From an uncultured Selenomonadales bacterium (lineage in GTDB: Bacteria; Bacillota; Negativicutes; Selenomonadales; Selenomonadaceae), in the NCBI GenBank assembly GCA_947167555.1, contig CAMVIO010000018.1, positions 1-16,203 on the forward strand: 16,203 bases of DNA. Direction: 5' to 3'. Positions 1 to 9,200 of this stretch are shown piece by piece; positions within the stretch are counted from its first letter, which is position 1, and the number at the start of each line of letters is the position of its first letter. Position numbers and translations under genes: made by a program. The notes below the pieces were generated by a model. The model worked only from the letters and a program-made list of their open reading frames with translations. It was not told where the DNA came from and searched no databases.

Positions 1-1338
1 GACGGTGACGTGGCCGCCTTCCGGCGTGAATTTTATGGCGTTGTCGACGAGGTTGCTGATCAGGCGGCGGAAACGCACCGTATCGAGCAGTACGTCGGTG
101 GGGGGGAGGTTCACATCCGCTTTCAGCTCGATTTTCTTTTCCTCGGCTTGCGGGCGGAACATATCGACGATGGCGGAAATCTCGTCGTCGAGACTGGCCG
201 GGAGCTCGTCAAGGGTAAATTTCTGCTGGGACAGGCTGCTCATTTCGAGGAGATTGTCAATCAGGGACATCAGATGGCCGCTGGCTTCTTCCACGTGCCC
301 AAGCAGCTCCGCGAGCATCTTCGGGTCGTCCGTATGGTTTTTCGCGAGAGCCGTAAAGCCCGTGATGGCGTTCATCGGTGTTCGTATGTCGTGGGAAATG
401 CTGAACAGGAACGAGGACTTGATTTCGTTGGCGCGTTTCTCGCGATCCAGCTCCGCCTCGATTTCCATTTTTTCCGAAAGCTCGTGCTGGACGCGGGCAA
501 TGCGGTCGGTCACATTGCGGAAGCCCAGGACTACGCTGTTCAAGCGCTCCTCATCCCGGACGCGGACGACGGACATTTCCATATAGATATTGCCGTTGCA
601 GCGGTAAGTGACTGTATAGGACGGAGCGGCGGCGAGGCGTTCCATGATATGCGCGGAGTTTGTCTGGCGGGAGAAAAAGGCCTGGTCTTCCGGCAGTACG
701 AAGCGCGAAGCGTATTCGGAAAGCACAAGGCGGAAATCGGGGTCGGGTTCCCCTTCCCCGCGCAGTTCCGAGACGATCCTCTCGAAGTAATCGTTTTCCT
801 GCCGGTAGGGAAGCATGCTTCCCGTATCGAGGTCCAAAAGGAAAATCGACGAATAGCCGACGGAAAGGCCCTCGATGACCCGTGCGCGGCGGAGGCTTTC
901 CTCTTGGACGGCGCGAATCTCGGTGATGTCGCGGATGAAGACATAGTAAACGTCGTCGCCCTCCTCGGTGCGGATGAGCCGCCCATAGTCGTCCACCCAG
1001 CGGATCTCGCCGTCTTTCCTCCGGATGCGGTACTGCACATAGTCCAGCCGCTTGTCGTTTTTCTCGACCTGCTGGAGGATGGAGTTTTCGACGTTTTTGA
1101 CGTCGTCGGGATAGACCAGCCCCTTGAAGGTCCCGCCGGTCAGCGCCCGGAACTCTTTTTCCGACGCGCAGCCGAAAATGTCCAGCATCACGTCGTTGAG
1201 GTAGAGGATTTCCTCGTCCCCCTCCGCGCGGTAAATAAAGAAGCCGCCCGGCATGCTCTCCGCCATGCGCCGCAAAGTGTCAAGCAGTGTCGTCGAAGCG
1301 TTTGCGTCCGCTTGCGCGGGAAGGATTTTCTTGCTCAT
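1..1338 (-). CDS. PAS-PAS sensor histidine kinase, C-terminus cut by window edge
   Basis: Reading leftward from the ATG at 1338 the frame is open to base 1, giving 446 residues. An N-terminal PAS/PAC domain spans roughly residues 20-135; its PAC end reads YVFIRDITEIRAVQE. A second, more diverged PAS-like stretch spans about 150-285 and ends GFRNVTDRIARVQHE. A HisKA helix follows with phospho-acceptor H316 in SISHDIRTPMNAITG, then the start of the HATPase with the N-box around N433 (NLVDNAIKFTPEGG). The ATP-lid and any receiver lie outside the window. I see no membrane segment, so it is probably cytoplasmic. The start is supported by AAGGAA at 1347-1352, 8 nt upstream. It begins 18 bp after the permease-kinase stop, so the two are probably one operon and may share phosphorelay partners. 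The ligand cannot be told from the sequence. The kinase identity is seen directly; the pathway is inferred. Confidence 0.93.
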   Translation of the reverse strand, partial: MSKKILPAQADANASTTLLDTLRRMAESMPGGFFIYRAEGDEEILYLNDVMLDIFGCASEKEFRALTGGTFKGLVYPDDVKNVENSILQQVEKNDKRLDYVQYRIRRKDGEIRWVDDYGRLIRTEEGDDVYYVFIRDITEIRAVQEESLRRARVIEGLSVGYSSIFLLDLDTGSMLPYRQENDYFERIVSELRGEGEPDPDFRLVLSEYASRFVLPEDQAFFSRQTNSAHIMERLAAAPSYTVTYRCNGNIYMEMSVVRVRDEERLNSVVLGFRNVTDRIARVQHELSEKMEIEAELDREKRANEIKSSFLFSISHDIRTPMNAITGFTALAKNHTDDPKMLAELLGHVEEASGHLMSLIDNLLEMSSLSQQKFTLDELPASLDDEISAIVDMFRPQAEEKKIELKADVNLPPTDVLLDTVRFRRLISNLVDNAIKFTPEGGHVTV

Positions 1339-1356
1339 GTTGCCCATTCCTTTCCG

Positions 1357-4300
1357 TCACTTTTTATTCACGATTTCCGTAAGCGTCTGCATCATCTGAG
1401 GGATATCGATCGGCTTTGCGATATGGCCGTCCATGCCTTCGCTTTTCGCCTTCGCCACGTCCTCGCTGAACGCGCTGGCGGTCATGGCGAGGATCGGGAT
1501 GCGGGCAATCTCGCCCCCCAACGCGCGGATGGCCTTCGTCGCCTCGTAGCCGTTCATGATCGGCATCTGGATATCCATCAGTACCGCGCTGTATTCGCCC
1601 GGCTGCGACGCGGCGACCTTGTCCACGGCCTCTTTGCCGTTCTCCGCCGTGTCCACATCGAAGCCCGCGCCCATCAGGAGCATTTTCGCGATCTCGCGGT
1701 TGACGTCGAGATCGTCCACGAGGAGCAGTTTCTTTCCGGCGAAAGCGGGAGCGCCGCTGTCGGCGGCGGGTTCTTCTTCCTGCCGCGCCGCTTCCCTTTT
1801 TGCCTCTTTCTCGGCCAGCTCCGTCGCGTGCTTCAGGCGCAGGACGATGATAAATTCCGTTCCCTGTCCCGGCGCCGTTTCGACTTTGATATCGCCGCCC
1901 ATCATGTCGATGATGTTCTTCGTGATGGCCATACCGAGACCGGTGCCCTGGATACCGCTGACCGTCGAGGTGCGCTCCCGGGTGAAGGACTCGAAGACCG
2001 TGGCGGCAAATTCCTTTGACATGCCGATGCCGCTGTCTTTGACGCGAAGCGTATAGAACGAATCCGCACTGGACGCCTCCTCCTCCGTCAGCAACACGGA
2101 GATTTGCCCATCCTCCGGCGTGAATTTATAGGCGTTGGACAGCAGGTTCAGAAGCACGCGGTTCAGGCGGTTCTTGTCGAAATAGACGAATCGGTGCGCG
2201 ACTTTTGACGTGTCGACGGAAAATGTGATACGCTTCGCTTCCATTTGCGTCGCGAACAAATCCCGCGCCTCGTCCAGGGCTTTCCTGATGTCGTCCGGCG
2301 CGATCTCAAGCTCCATCTTGCCGCTCTCGATGCGGCTCATTTCAAGGATGTCGTTGATCAGCGCCAGGAGGTGCTTGCTGGATGCGTCAATCTTCTCCAG
2401 GAATTCCTCCGTTTTTTCCGGCACTTGCTTGTCGCAATGACCGGCGGGGCAGACATCGCAGTCGTCGCATTGGGCGCGGGTTCGCTTCGCCAGTTCGATA
2501 TAGCCGAGGATCGCGTTCATCGGCGTGCGGATGTCGTGGGACATATTGGAGAGGAAACGGGACTTGGCTTTGCTGTTCTCCTCCGCGCGGGTCCGCTCGC
2601 GGTCGGCCTCGGACTCCCGCCGCCGCATGGTCGAATAGATATTGAACATGATCGCGAGGCTGAAGCCGATCAAAAGAAGCTGGATCGTCGTGTTCTTGAG
2701 CAGCGACTCCCGCACCTCGTCCATCTGGTCATAGAGATAATTTTCCTCAAACTCCTTGCGGGCGCGGTTGCGCTTGAGGCCCATGCCCTCGATTTCCCGC
2801 GTGTAAAATGCGTTCACGTCGCTGACCACGTCCTCCATCATGTCATGGGTCGTCTGCTTGATCCACATGGTGGAGGAAATCAGGATCAGGAACAGCAGCG
2901 TAATCCATGCCACCGTGGACCGGCCGAACCGCCGCTGGGTGTCGCGGTTGAACACGAAGCGGAACACGATGAATCCGAGGATGCTCCAGATCGCGAGGAT
3001 GATATAGCTCTCGGCGGCGAGGGTGTTCATGTTCCAAAGCTCCGGCGCCAACAGGAACAGGCTGAACAGCGCGGAGAAAATCATGCCCAGCATGCCCGTG
3101 GCCTTCACCAGCCGGTCGCCGTCCGCCTTCGCCGAGGCATAGGCCGCCGCCGAGGTGTAGCAGTAGGCAATCGTCGCGCCCACGGTGGTCACGTCCACGA
3201 TCCAGCCCGTCGCCGTGCGCCCGAAGAAAGGAATGACCAGCGAAATGCCCATGATGAACAGCACGGCGTTCTTCGGCGTGCGATCCGCCGTCAGTTCGCC
3301 GAACCACCCCGGCAGGATGTTTTCCAACGCCATCCGGTAGATCAGGCGGCTCGCCGCGATATACATGCCGAGAAGCCCCGTGACGACGCCGCCCAGCACC
3401 GCGAGGCCGAGAACTGCGACGCCCGCGTCCCCCAGCGCCCGATGGGCGGCGAAGAATGTCGGCAGCCCCGCGAGGCCGCCCATGCCGCCGGAAAGGGACG
3501 CGATATAGGCGCGCCAATCCGGGCAGCCCGCCGGAAGGGCGGTGACGGCGAGCAGGGCCAAGAGCGCGTAAGCGAGGAAGCTGGACGCGACGGCAAACAG
3601 CATCAGGGCGGGCAGTTTTTTCATCGAAAAGTCGATGCCCCGGGCGGAGTGGGAAATGGACTCGAAGCCGATGAAGGCCCAAGGCGCGAGAGCCGCCACA
3701 TGGAAAATTTGCAGCGGAACGGACTGCCCGGAGGAAAAGGCCGGCGCAAAGGCGTCAGCGATGCTGCCCTCCGTCCGGAGCGCCGCGCCGAATACCACGA
3801 GGATGCCGCCCAAGAGCAGCACCGCGAAAATCGTCTGGATGTGGGCGGAGAGACGCTTGCCGCCGATGACCAGAGCGCCCAGCAGGATGATGGCGGCGTC
3901 GGAAAGCAGGATTTCCCCAAGCCAGACGTCATATCCCGCGAAGCTGTAATGGAACCCGAACTGGAACACATTGCCCAAGAGGTTTCGCACGATCAGCGCC
4001 AGCGCGGTGGCGTTCGCCCAAAGGATTGCGATATAGGAAAGGGTGGTGAACCAGGCGGCGAAAAATCCGTGGTCATAGCCGAAAAGGTTTTTCGCGTAGG
4101 AAAAGGTGCCGCCCGAGTCCGGGTATTTTTTCATCATCGCGATATAGTTCCACCCGATGACGAGCATGACCAAGGAGCCGATGAAAAGCCCGAGAACCGT
4201 GCCGAGCGGTCCGGCGATGGGCAGGAACGTCGTTCCCGGCATGACAAAAGCGCCCCAGCCAACGGCGCAGCCAAAGGACAGCGCCCAGACGGCGATGGGG

Positions 4301-4371
4301 GAAAGATAATGGGAGAGCCCGGTTTGGTTCGCCGCGCCCGTCATTTTCGTCTCGTTCGGAAGATTTTCCAT
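1357..4371 (-). CDS. APC-family permease fused to a hybrid histidine kinase (permease-HisKA-HATPase-REC)
   Basis: This is a 1004-residue fusion. Residues about 20-480 form an amino acid/polyamine/organocation (APC) permease with about 12 hydrophobic helices, including GWGAFVMPG in TM1 and the family-like YPDSGGTFSYAKNLFG segment. Then come a helix near 487-504, a charged loop of about 55 residues, and another helix near 560-580. The predicted topology puts that loop outside and the kinase in the cytoplasm. The kinase has H612 (NMSHDIRTPMNAILGY), N-box N746, the DSGIGMS and GTGLGMAI boxes, and a receiver with D886/D887, phospho-acceptor D933 (VLMDIQMPIMNGYEA) and K986. A four-cysteine cluster, C635-C646, sits in the DHp hairpin loop. 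The likely role is transport-coupled or transporter-derived sensing of an amino acid or amine, analogous in layout to SLC5-kinase fusions such as CbrA. The nearest SD-like AAGGA (4387-4391) is 15 nt upstream of the ATG, so translation initiation may be weak. Substrate unknown. Confidence 0.95.
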   Translation of the reverse strand: MENLPNETKMTGAANQTGLSHYLSPIAVWALSFGCAVGWGAFVMPGTTFLPIAGPLGTVLGLFIGSLVMLVIGWNYIAMMKKYPDSGGTFSYAKNLFGYDHGFFAAWFTTLSYIAILWANATALALIVRNLLGNVFQFGFHYSFAGYDVWLGEILLSDAAIILLGALVIGGKRLSAHIQTIFAVLLLGGILVVFGAALRTEGSIADAFAPAFSSGQSVPLQIFHVAALAPWAFIGFESISHSARGIDFSMKKLPALMLFAVASSFLAYALLALLAVTALPAGCPDWRAYIASLSGGMGGLAGLPTFFAAHRALGDAGVAVLGLAVLGGVVTGLLGMYIAASRLIYRMALENILPGWFGELTADRTPKNAVLFIMGISLVIPFFGRTATGWIVDVTTVGATIAYCYTSAAAYASAKADGDRLVKATGMLGMIFSALFSLFLLAPELWNMNTLAAESYIILAIWSILGFIVFRFVFNRDTQRRFGRSTVAWITLLFLILISSTMWIKQTTHDMMEDVVSDVNAFYTREIEGMGLKRNRARKEFEENYLYDQMDEVRESLLKNTTIQLLLIGFSLAIMFNIYSTMRRRESEADRERTRAEENSKAKSRFLSNMSHDIRTPMNAILGYIELAKRTRAQCDDCDVCPAGHCDKQVPEKTEEFLEKIDASSKHLLALINDILEMSRIESGKMELEIAPDDIRKALDEARDLFATQMEAKRITFSVDTSKVAHRFVYFDKNRLNRVLLNLLSNAYKFTPEDGQISVLLTEEEASSADSFYTLRVKDSGIGMSKEFAATVFESFTRERTSTVSGIQGTGLGMAITKNIIDMMGGDIKVETAPGQGTEFIIVLRLKHATELAEKEAKREAARQEEEPAADSGAPAFAGKKLLLVDDLDVNREIAKMLLMGAGFDVDTAENGKEAVDKVAASQPGEYSAVLMDIQMPIMNGYEATKAIRALGGEIARIPILAMTASAFSEDVAKAKSEGMDGHIAKPIDIPQMMQTLTEIVNKK

Positions 4372-4435
4372 AGGTGGTCACTCTTTTCCTTGAGATTGGC
4401 ATTTCCGCAGGTGCGCGTTTCTGTATCTATACAAT

Positions 4436-4464
4436 ATTCTACATGAGCGTTTTTTTTCCTGCAA
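4436..4464 (-). promoter_or_regulatory. Predicted promoter of the permease-kinase operon
   Basis: On the minus strand, TTGCAG (4464-4459) and TAGAAT (4441-4436) are separated by exactly 17 bp. The -10 matches the sigma-70-type consensus at 5 of 6 positions; the -35 is weak. Transcription would start near 4430, leaving a leader of about 60 nt before the ATG at 4371. This is by eye only. Confidence 0.5.
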
Positions 4465-4465
4465 C

Positions 4466-4487
4466 AAAAAAGCGCGGAAAACCGCGC
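4466..4487 (-). terminator. Intrinsic terminator just upstream of the permease-kinase promoter
   Basis: On the minus strand, GCGCGG-TTTT-CCGCGC (4487-4472) is followed by six T residues (4471-4466), a compact rho-independent terminator. On the plus strand there is no T tract, so it acts leftward only. No minus-strand gene lies just to its right; the neighbours there are plus-strand. It would therefore block antisense or read-through transcription from entering the permease-kinase operon, or act as an attenuator if an unseen promoter lies further right. Confidence 0.6.
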
Positions 4488-4510
4488 AACAACTTTAGGC
4501 AACAACTTTA
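4486..4510. repeat. Tandem 12-bp direct repeat GCAACAACTTTA
   Basis: Two identical copies of GCAACAACTTTA lie at 4486-4497 and 4499-4510, a 13-bp period with one G between them. They sit in the divergent intergenic region, about 25 bp upstream of the probable -35 region of the REC-Hpt gene and next to the leftward terminator. A tandem direct repeat at that place could be a response-regulator-type operator. No binding protein is recognised. Confidence 0.6.
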
Positions 4511-4533
4511 TGGGAAATCGGGAGGGAAAAATG

Positions 4534-4562
4534 TTTTCGCCAAGCCTGTCTTGTGATATACT
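4534..4562 (+). promoter_or_regulatory. Predicted extended -10 promoter of the REC-Hpt / REC operon
   Basis: TGATATACT (4554-4562) is an extended -10 element, TGn followed by TATACT, a 5 of 6 match to TATAAT. A weak TTTTCG (4534-4539) lies 17 bp upstream. It would give a leader of about 30 nt before the ATG at 4598, with AGAAGG (4584-4589) as ribosome binding site. Confidence 0.5.
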
Positions 4563-4597
4563 TTTATTATGAATATTTCGGAAAGAAGGCTATCCTT

Positions 4598-5413
4598 ATG
4601 GAGACAAAACCGCAGTCCCGCGTCTTGATTGTTGACGATATGCGGGTCAACCGCATGATCCTCTCGTCGCTTCTCGCGTCGAACGGCGTGCTCGCCGATC
4701 TCGCGGAAAGCGGGGAGGAGTGCCTTGCGCTCTGCCGCGAGAACCGCTACGACTTGATCCTGCTCGATCACAGGATGCCCGGTATCGACGGCGTGGACAC
4801 TTTCGTGCAGCTCAAGGAAATCTTCAAGGAACAGGGCCGCGAGGTACCGGTGGTTTGCCATACCGTCGAGGCCGCGAGGGACAATATCAACCTTTACAAG
4901 GCGGCGGGCTTCGCCGAGGTCCTGATCAAGCCGATCCAGCCCCAGCGGCTTTCGGAGGTGCTGATGACATACTTGCCGGAAGGCAGCGTCGAGGACCATC
5001 GGAAGCGCGACGACGAGGAAATGAAGCTGAAGGAGGAGTTGGCGAAGCTGCCCGACTGGCTCTCCGGCGTCCCGGGGCTCGACCTTTCCTTCGGCATGGG
5101 GAACTGCGAGACCGCGGACGACTATATGGACGCCCTTGCCGTTTTTGAAGCCTCCGTCGTCGGGAAAGCCGACGAAATCGAAAAGCTGCTTGACGAGGAG
5201 GATATCAGCCATTACACGCTGAAGGTCCATTCGCTGAAAAGCATGGCCCGTCTTGTGGGGGCGCTGGGCCTTTCGGAGATCGCCGCCGAAATGGAGGCCG
5301 CCGGAAAAGAGAACAACCTTCGCCTGATTCGGGAAAAGACGCCGAAGCTCCTTTCCATGTACCGCTCCTATGCGGAGCATCTTGCGCCGCTGGCGGAGGA
5401 GGGGGACGCATGA
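4598..5413 (+). CDS. REC-Hpt phosphorelay protein
   Basis: The protein has 271 residues. An N-terminal receiver (about 8-128) begins RVLIVDDMRVNRM and has phospho-acceptor D57 in LILLDHRMPGIDG and the conserved lysine in LIKPIQ. A C-terminal Hpt domain (about 155-262) has the candidate phospho-histidine H211 in LKVHSLKSMARLVGA. It has no DNA-binding or enzymatic output, so it should shuttle phosphate between kinases and other receivers. I chose the ATG at 4598 because AGAAGG (4584-4589) lies 8 nt upstream; an in-frame ATG at 4553 lacks a ribosome binding site and would add a poorly coded N-terminus overlapping the promoter. The gene overlaps the next by 4 bp (ATGA). Its REC shares the DHRMPG core with the first receiver of the FIST kinase, and the Hpt domains share the DWLS and KVHSLKSMA segments, so the two are paralogous modules. 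Confidence 0.93.
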   Translation: METKPQSRVLIVDDMRVNRMILSSLLASNGVLADLAESGEECLALCRENRYDLILLDHRMPGIDGVDTFVQLKEIFKEQGREVPVVCHTVEAARDNINLYKAAGFAEVLIKPIQPQRLSEVLMTYLPEGSVEDHRKRDDEEMKLKEELAKLPDWLSGVPGLDLSFGMGNCETADDYMDALAVFEASVVGKADEIEKLLDEEDISHYTLKVHSLKSMARLVGALGLSEIAAEMEAAGKENNLRLIREKTPKLLSMYRSYAEHLAPLAEEGDA

Positions 5414-6195
5414 TGAAGGCGAAGCGCAATGTCGTATATATCGGCCAGGAGCAGCATATCGTGACACAGGCGGTGGAAAACCGCCTGTCGGAAGCGGGCT
5501 TCAACGTTGTCGCCATCCCGTCGGACATCGACGCGATCAACAAGAGCCGAAACAGCACGGACACTTTTCTCTGCTATCTCGACTATACCAGCCCGAAGAC
5601 GGAAATCGTCATGCATTATCTGGCCGACCTCTGCCGCGACGAGCACAAGTCCATGTGCCTGATCGTGGACAACGCCACCCGAACCCAAGTCAAGAAGATG
5701 GAAAGCGCCCAGTGGGCGGCGCATATCTATGTGCGGCCCCTCGACATGAACGACATCGCCGAGGATCTCGCGGAGCTTTCGGACGCCCATGATGAGTTTC
5801 GCCGGAAAAAGTCGATTTTGGTCGTGGACGACGACAGCGATTTCCTGATGATTATGAACTACTGGATGAAGAACCATTACAATATCGTCGGCGTCAATTC
5901 CGGCGTCGAGGCCGTGACCTATCTCCAGCATCACGCGGCTCCCGACTTGATCCTGTTGGATTATCAGATGCCCGATCTCGACGGCTACGATGTGATGCAA
6001 TGGCTGCATGGCACGCCGCAGACCCGGGACATCCCGATCATCTTCCTGACCGGCGTCAGCGACCGGGAAAGCGTCATGCGCATCGTCAAGCACAAGCCCG
6101 ACGGATATCTTTTGAAAACCAGCCGCAAATCGGAGCTTCTCGACGCGCTGGAACGCTTCTTCGTCATGAACATCTTCCACTATCGCATAGCGTGA
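5410..6195 (+). CDS. PseudoREC-REC response regulator without output domain
   Basis: The protein has 261 residues. Residues about 6-125 look like a receiver fold that has lost its chemistry: the first strand reads NVVYIGQEQ instead of an acidic pair, and YVRPLD replaces the usual lysine-proline. Residues about 133-255 are an intact receiver with ILVVDDDSDF, phospho-acceptor D184 in LILLDYQMPDLDG, FLTG, and a lysine followed by threonine (YLLKTS) where cis-proline is usual. It starts inside the stop codon of the REC-Hpt gene (ATGA overlap, with GGAGG just upstream), so the two are translationally coupled. A second ATG at 5413 is an equally possible start. The intact receiver resembles the terminal receiver of the FIST kinase (shared LLDYxMP and FLLKT-like ends). 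It probably acts as a phosphate sink, adaptor or protein-interaction regulator; no target is evident. Confidence 0.92.
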   Translation: MMKAKRNVVYIGQEQHIVTQAVENRLSEAGFNVVAIPSDIDAINKSRNSTDTFLCYLDYTSPKTEIVMHYLADLCRDEHKSMCLIVDNATRTQVKKMESAQWAAHIYVRPLDMNDIAEDLAELSDAHDEFRRKKSILVVDDDSDFLMIMNYWMKNHYNIVGVNSGVEAVTYLQHHAAPDLILLDYQMPDLDGYDVMQWLHGTPQTRDIPIIFLTGVSDRESVMRIVKHKPDGYLLKTSRKSELLDALERFFVMNIFHYRIA

Positions 6196-6204
6196 AGGGA
6201 AACG

Positions 6205-6234
6205 AAAAAACCGCCCGGTTGGGCGGCTTTTTTT
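6205..6234. terminator. Bidirectional intrinsic terminator between converging genes
   Basis: CCGCCC (6211-6216), loop GGTT, GGGCGG (6221-6226) is flanked by an A run on the left and seven T on the right (6228-6234). It ends the plus-strand receiver operon 10 nt after its stop. On the minus strand it begins within the stop codon of the FIST kinase and ends in T6. Confidence 0.88.
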
Positions 6235-9200
6235 AGTCGAAGAACGCCGCGATTCCCATCAGCAGGCCGGCCTTGCCCATTGTCTTGAGCAAAAATCCTT
6301 CCGGGTGCAGGCTTTCGGCTTCCCGTACATTGTTCTTGTCTTCGGTGCCGGTCAGGAATACCACGGCGAGGTGCTTCAGTTTCGGATTGGCGCGGATTTG
6401 GCGCAGCACCTCCGCGCCGTTCATTTCCGGCATTTCGTAGTCGAGGAGGAGCAGCTCCGGGACTTCTTTTTCGAGGGCCGCGAGAGCTTTCTTGCCGGAA
6501 TTGACCGCCGTGACCGCGTAGTCTTTCTTGAGCCAGCGGTTCGTCAGGGCGAGGAAGTCGTCGTCGTCGTCCACCAGCAGGATGGTGTGCCGCTTCGTCG
6601 TCACGGCGTCGGTCTCCATAGGTACTGTTGTCACGGTGCCGTCGTTGATCTCTTCCGAGTGGATCTGCGCCAACGGCTCGGACAGGCTGCGGTACAGCAC
6701 CAGAAGAGCCTCTGTCCCCGCCTCGATGGAATCGGCGTCGCCGTCCTTTCCCGCCGCCTCCAGTTCCGCCGCCAGCCGCGAAAGCTCCGTGGCGCCGATG
6801 GACTTCGCCATGCTTTTCAGCGAATGCACCTTGATGGTGTACGCGCCGTAATCCTTCGCCTTCCAAAAACGCTCGATCTCGGTGGCGTGGAACTTGATGG
6901 AGCGCTCGAACAGGGACAGGGCCTCCAAATATTCGGAATTGCCGCCGCAGAACTGGACGCCCTTGTCGGGGTCCAGCAGAGGAACCGACGACAGCCAATC
7001 GGGCAGCGGCGCTTCCTCTGCCATGTCCTCCGTCGCTTCCTCCGCGACGATTTTATCCGAAGGCAGCATGCGGACCAGCATGGCTTCCAGTTCCTCCGCC
7101 ATGACGGGCTTCGACAGGTAATCCCGGAAGCCCAGGGCGATATATTCTTCCCGGGCGCCGGACATGGCGTTGGCGGTCAGCGAGATGACCGGCGTCTCCG
7201 CCAGCTTCGCGGGGAAATTCTTTTTCAGATGCCCCAGCGTTTCCGGGCCGTCCATGCCGGGCATCCGATGGTCGAGGAAAACGAGGTCGTAGGTTTTGAC
7301 CGCGAATTTCTCGATGCATTCCGCGCCGCTTTCGGCGGTGTCCACTTGGATTTTCGTGCGTTTCAGGAGCCCCGCGATGACGGCGATGTTCATCGGCGCG
7401 TCGTCCACCACGAGAATCCGCACGTTCGGCGCGGTGAAGCGCGTTCTCCGTTTCGCCCGCTTGTCGCTGACTCGTTTCAGCGCTTTGCCGATATCCCCGA
7501 TGCCGCTCCAGTTGGCCACCTTCTGGGGCAACGCGAAGGAAAAGGTAGATCCGGCCCCGAACACGCTCCGCACTTCCAGGGAGCTCCCCATCAGCTTCAG
7601 GAGCTTTTGCGTAATATTGATGCCCAGCCCCGTGCCCTCGATTTTCCGCGTGCGCTCGGCGTCGATGCGGTCAAAGGCGTGGAACAGCTTGTGAATGTTT
7701 TCCTCCCGGATGCCGACGCCCGTGTCTTCCACGGACACGTCGAGAAGCATGTCCGACAGGGTGCCTTTGCGGTAGCCGATGGAGAGCGTCACCGAGCCTT
7801 TTTCCGTGTACTTGACCGCGTTCGTCAAAAGGTTTGTGATGATCTGCTTGACCCGCAGCTCGTCGCCGACGAGACGGGAGGGCGTGTCCGGCGCGACCTT
7901 GACATAGAGCGACAGACCTCGTTCCTCCGCCTTCATGCGGATCAGGTTCACGAGGTCGCTGACGAGGGACGCCAGCTCGTATTCCTGGGGCACGATTTCC
8001 ATCTTGCCCGCTTCGATTTTCGAGAAATCGAGAATCTCGTTGATGATGCCCAGAAGCGAAAGTCCGGCCGCGTGGGCGTTTTCCGCGTAGGTCAGCACAT
8101 TCTCCTCGTCGCTCTCCCGGAGAATCATCTCGTTCATGCCAAGGATGGCGTTGATGGGGGTGCGGATTTCATGGGACATCATGGAAAGGAACTCGGACTT
8201 CGCGACATTGGCGGCGTTCGCCTCCACCGCCATGCTTTCCAACTCCTGCGTCGTCTTTTCAAGGAACATCGCCAGCCGCTGCTCGCGCGGGATGGCGCCG
8301 GCGCTTTGCGCCTCCGCCGGAATCACCGCGGACCGGGAAGCATCCCAGCGGCTCGCCGCGCCCTCGCGCAGCCCGACGGAGACAATGGCGGAGTTGACAA
8401 TGCCGCCGCCCTTCGGGTCCAGCATGATGGCCGTGTAGCCGCGCATCCAGGACGACTGCGGCATGATGGCGCGATAGGCGGCCACGTCGGAAACGGCCTG
8501 CTCCGCGAGGAAGCGCAAGCGGTTTTCGCAGACCACGAGGAAAAGCGCCTGCGGAGCAAACGTGCGCATGGACTCCGCGTAAAGCCTCGTTTTTTCCAAC
8601 AGGCGGCGCGGGTTGCCGTAGGAAAGCTGCACCGTGTCGCCTTCGTTGACCCGGGCGATGAACGAGATGCCGCCGTCCGCGTCGTAGCCCGACGGCGTGC
8701 GGACTACCAGATGTTCCCCCCGTCGGCTGATGAAGGGGAACTCCCGCACATTCTCGATGAAATACTCGTCCGGCTCGACGCCGAGATACTCGCGGTAAAT
8801 GTCAACCGGGGGGCGGCCGTCGATAGCGGTGACGCGGGTCCGTCCGTCGGCCCCGGTGATTTTCATTTCCTTGCCGATGGGCGTCCATCCCATATCGTAA
8901 TTGTAATAGACGGAAAGGCCGCTCCCGTAAAGGACGACGATGGCAATGCCCCGGTCGTCCGGATCGCCGTCCCGGAAGCTGCCGCAGATGTACGGATGCG
9001 CCGCGCCGGACTGCGCGCCAAGGAGCGGGATTTCGTAACCTCCGTCCTCGTTCATCAGGCAGGTCAGGAACTGGTCGATTTCGCGCTCGACGCCCGCCGT
9101 GAACAGCAGGATCGCCGCGATATCCTCCCGACCCCAGATGGCGCCTTGGAATTGCCGTCCGGCCTCCTCCGCGGAAAGCTTTCGGCAATCATAATACAGG

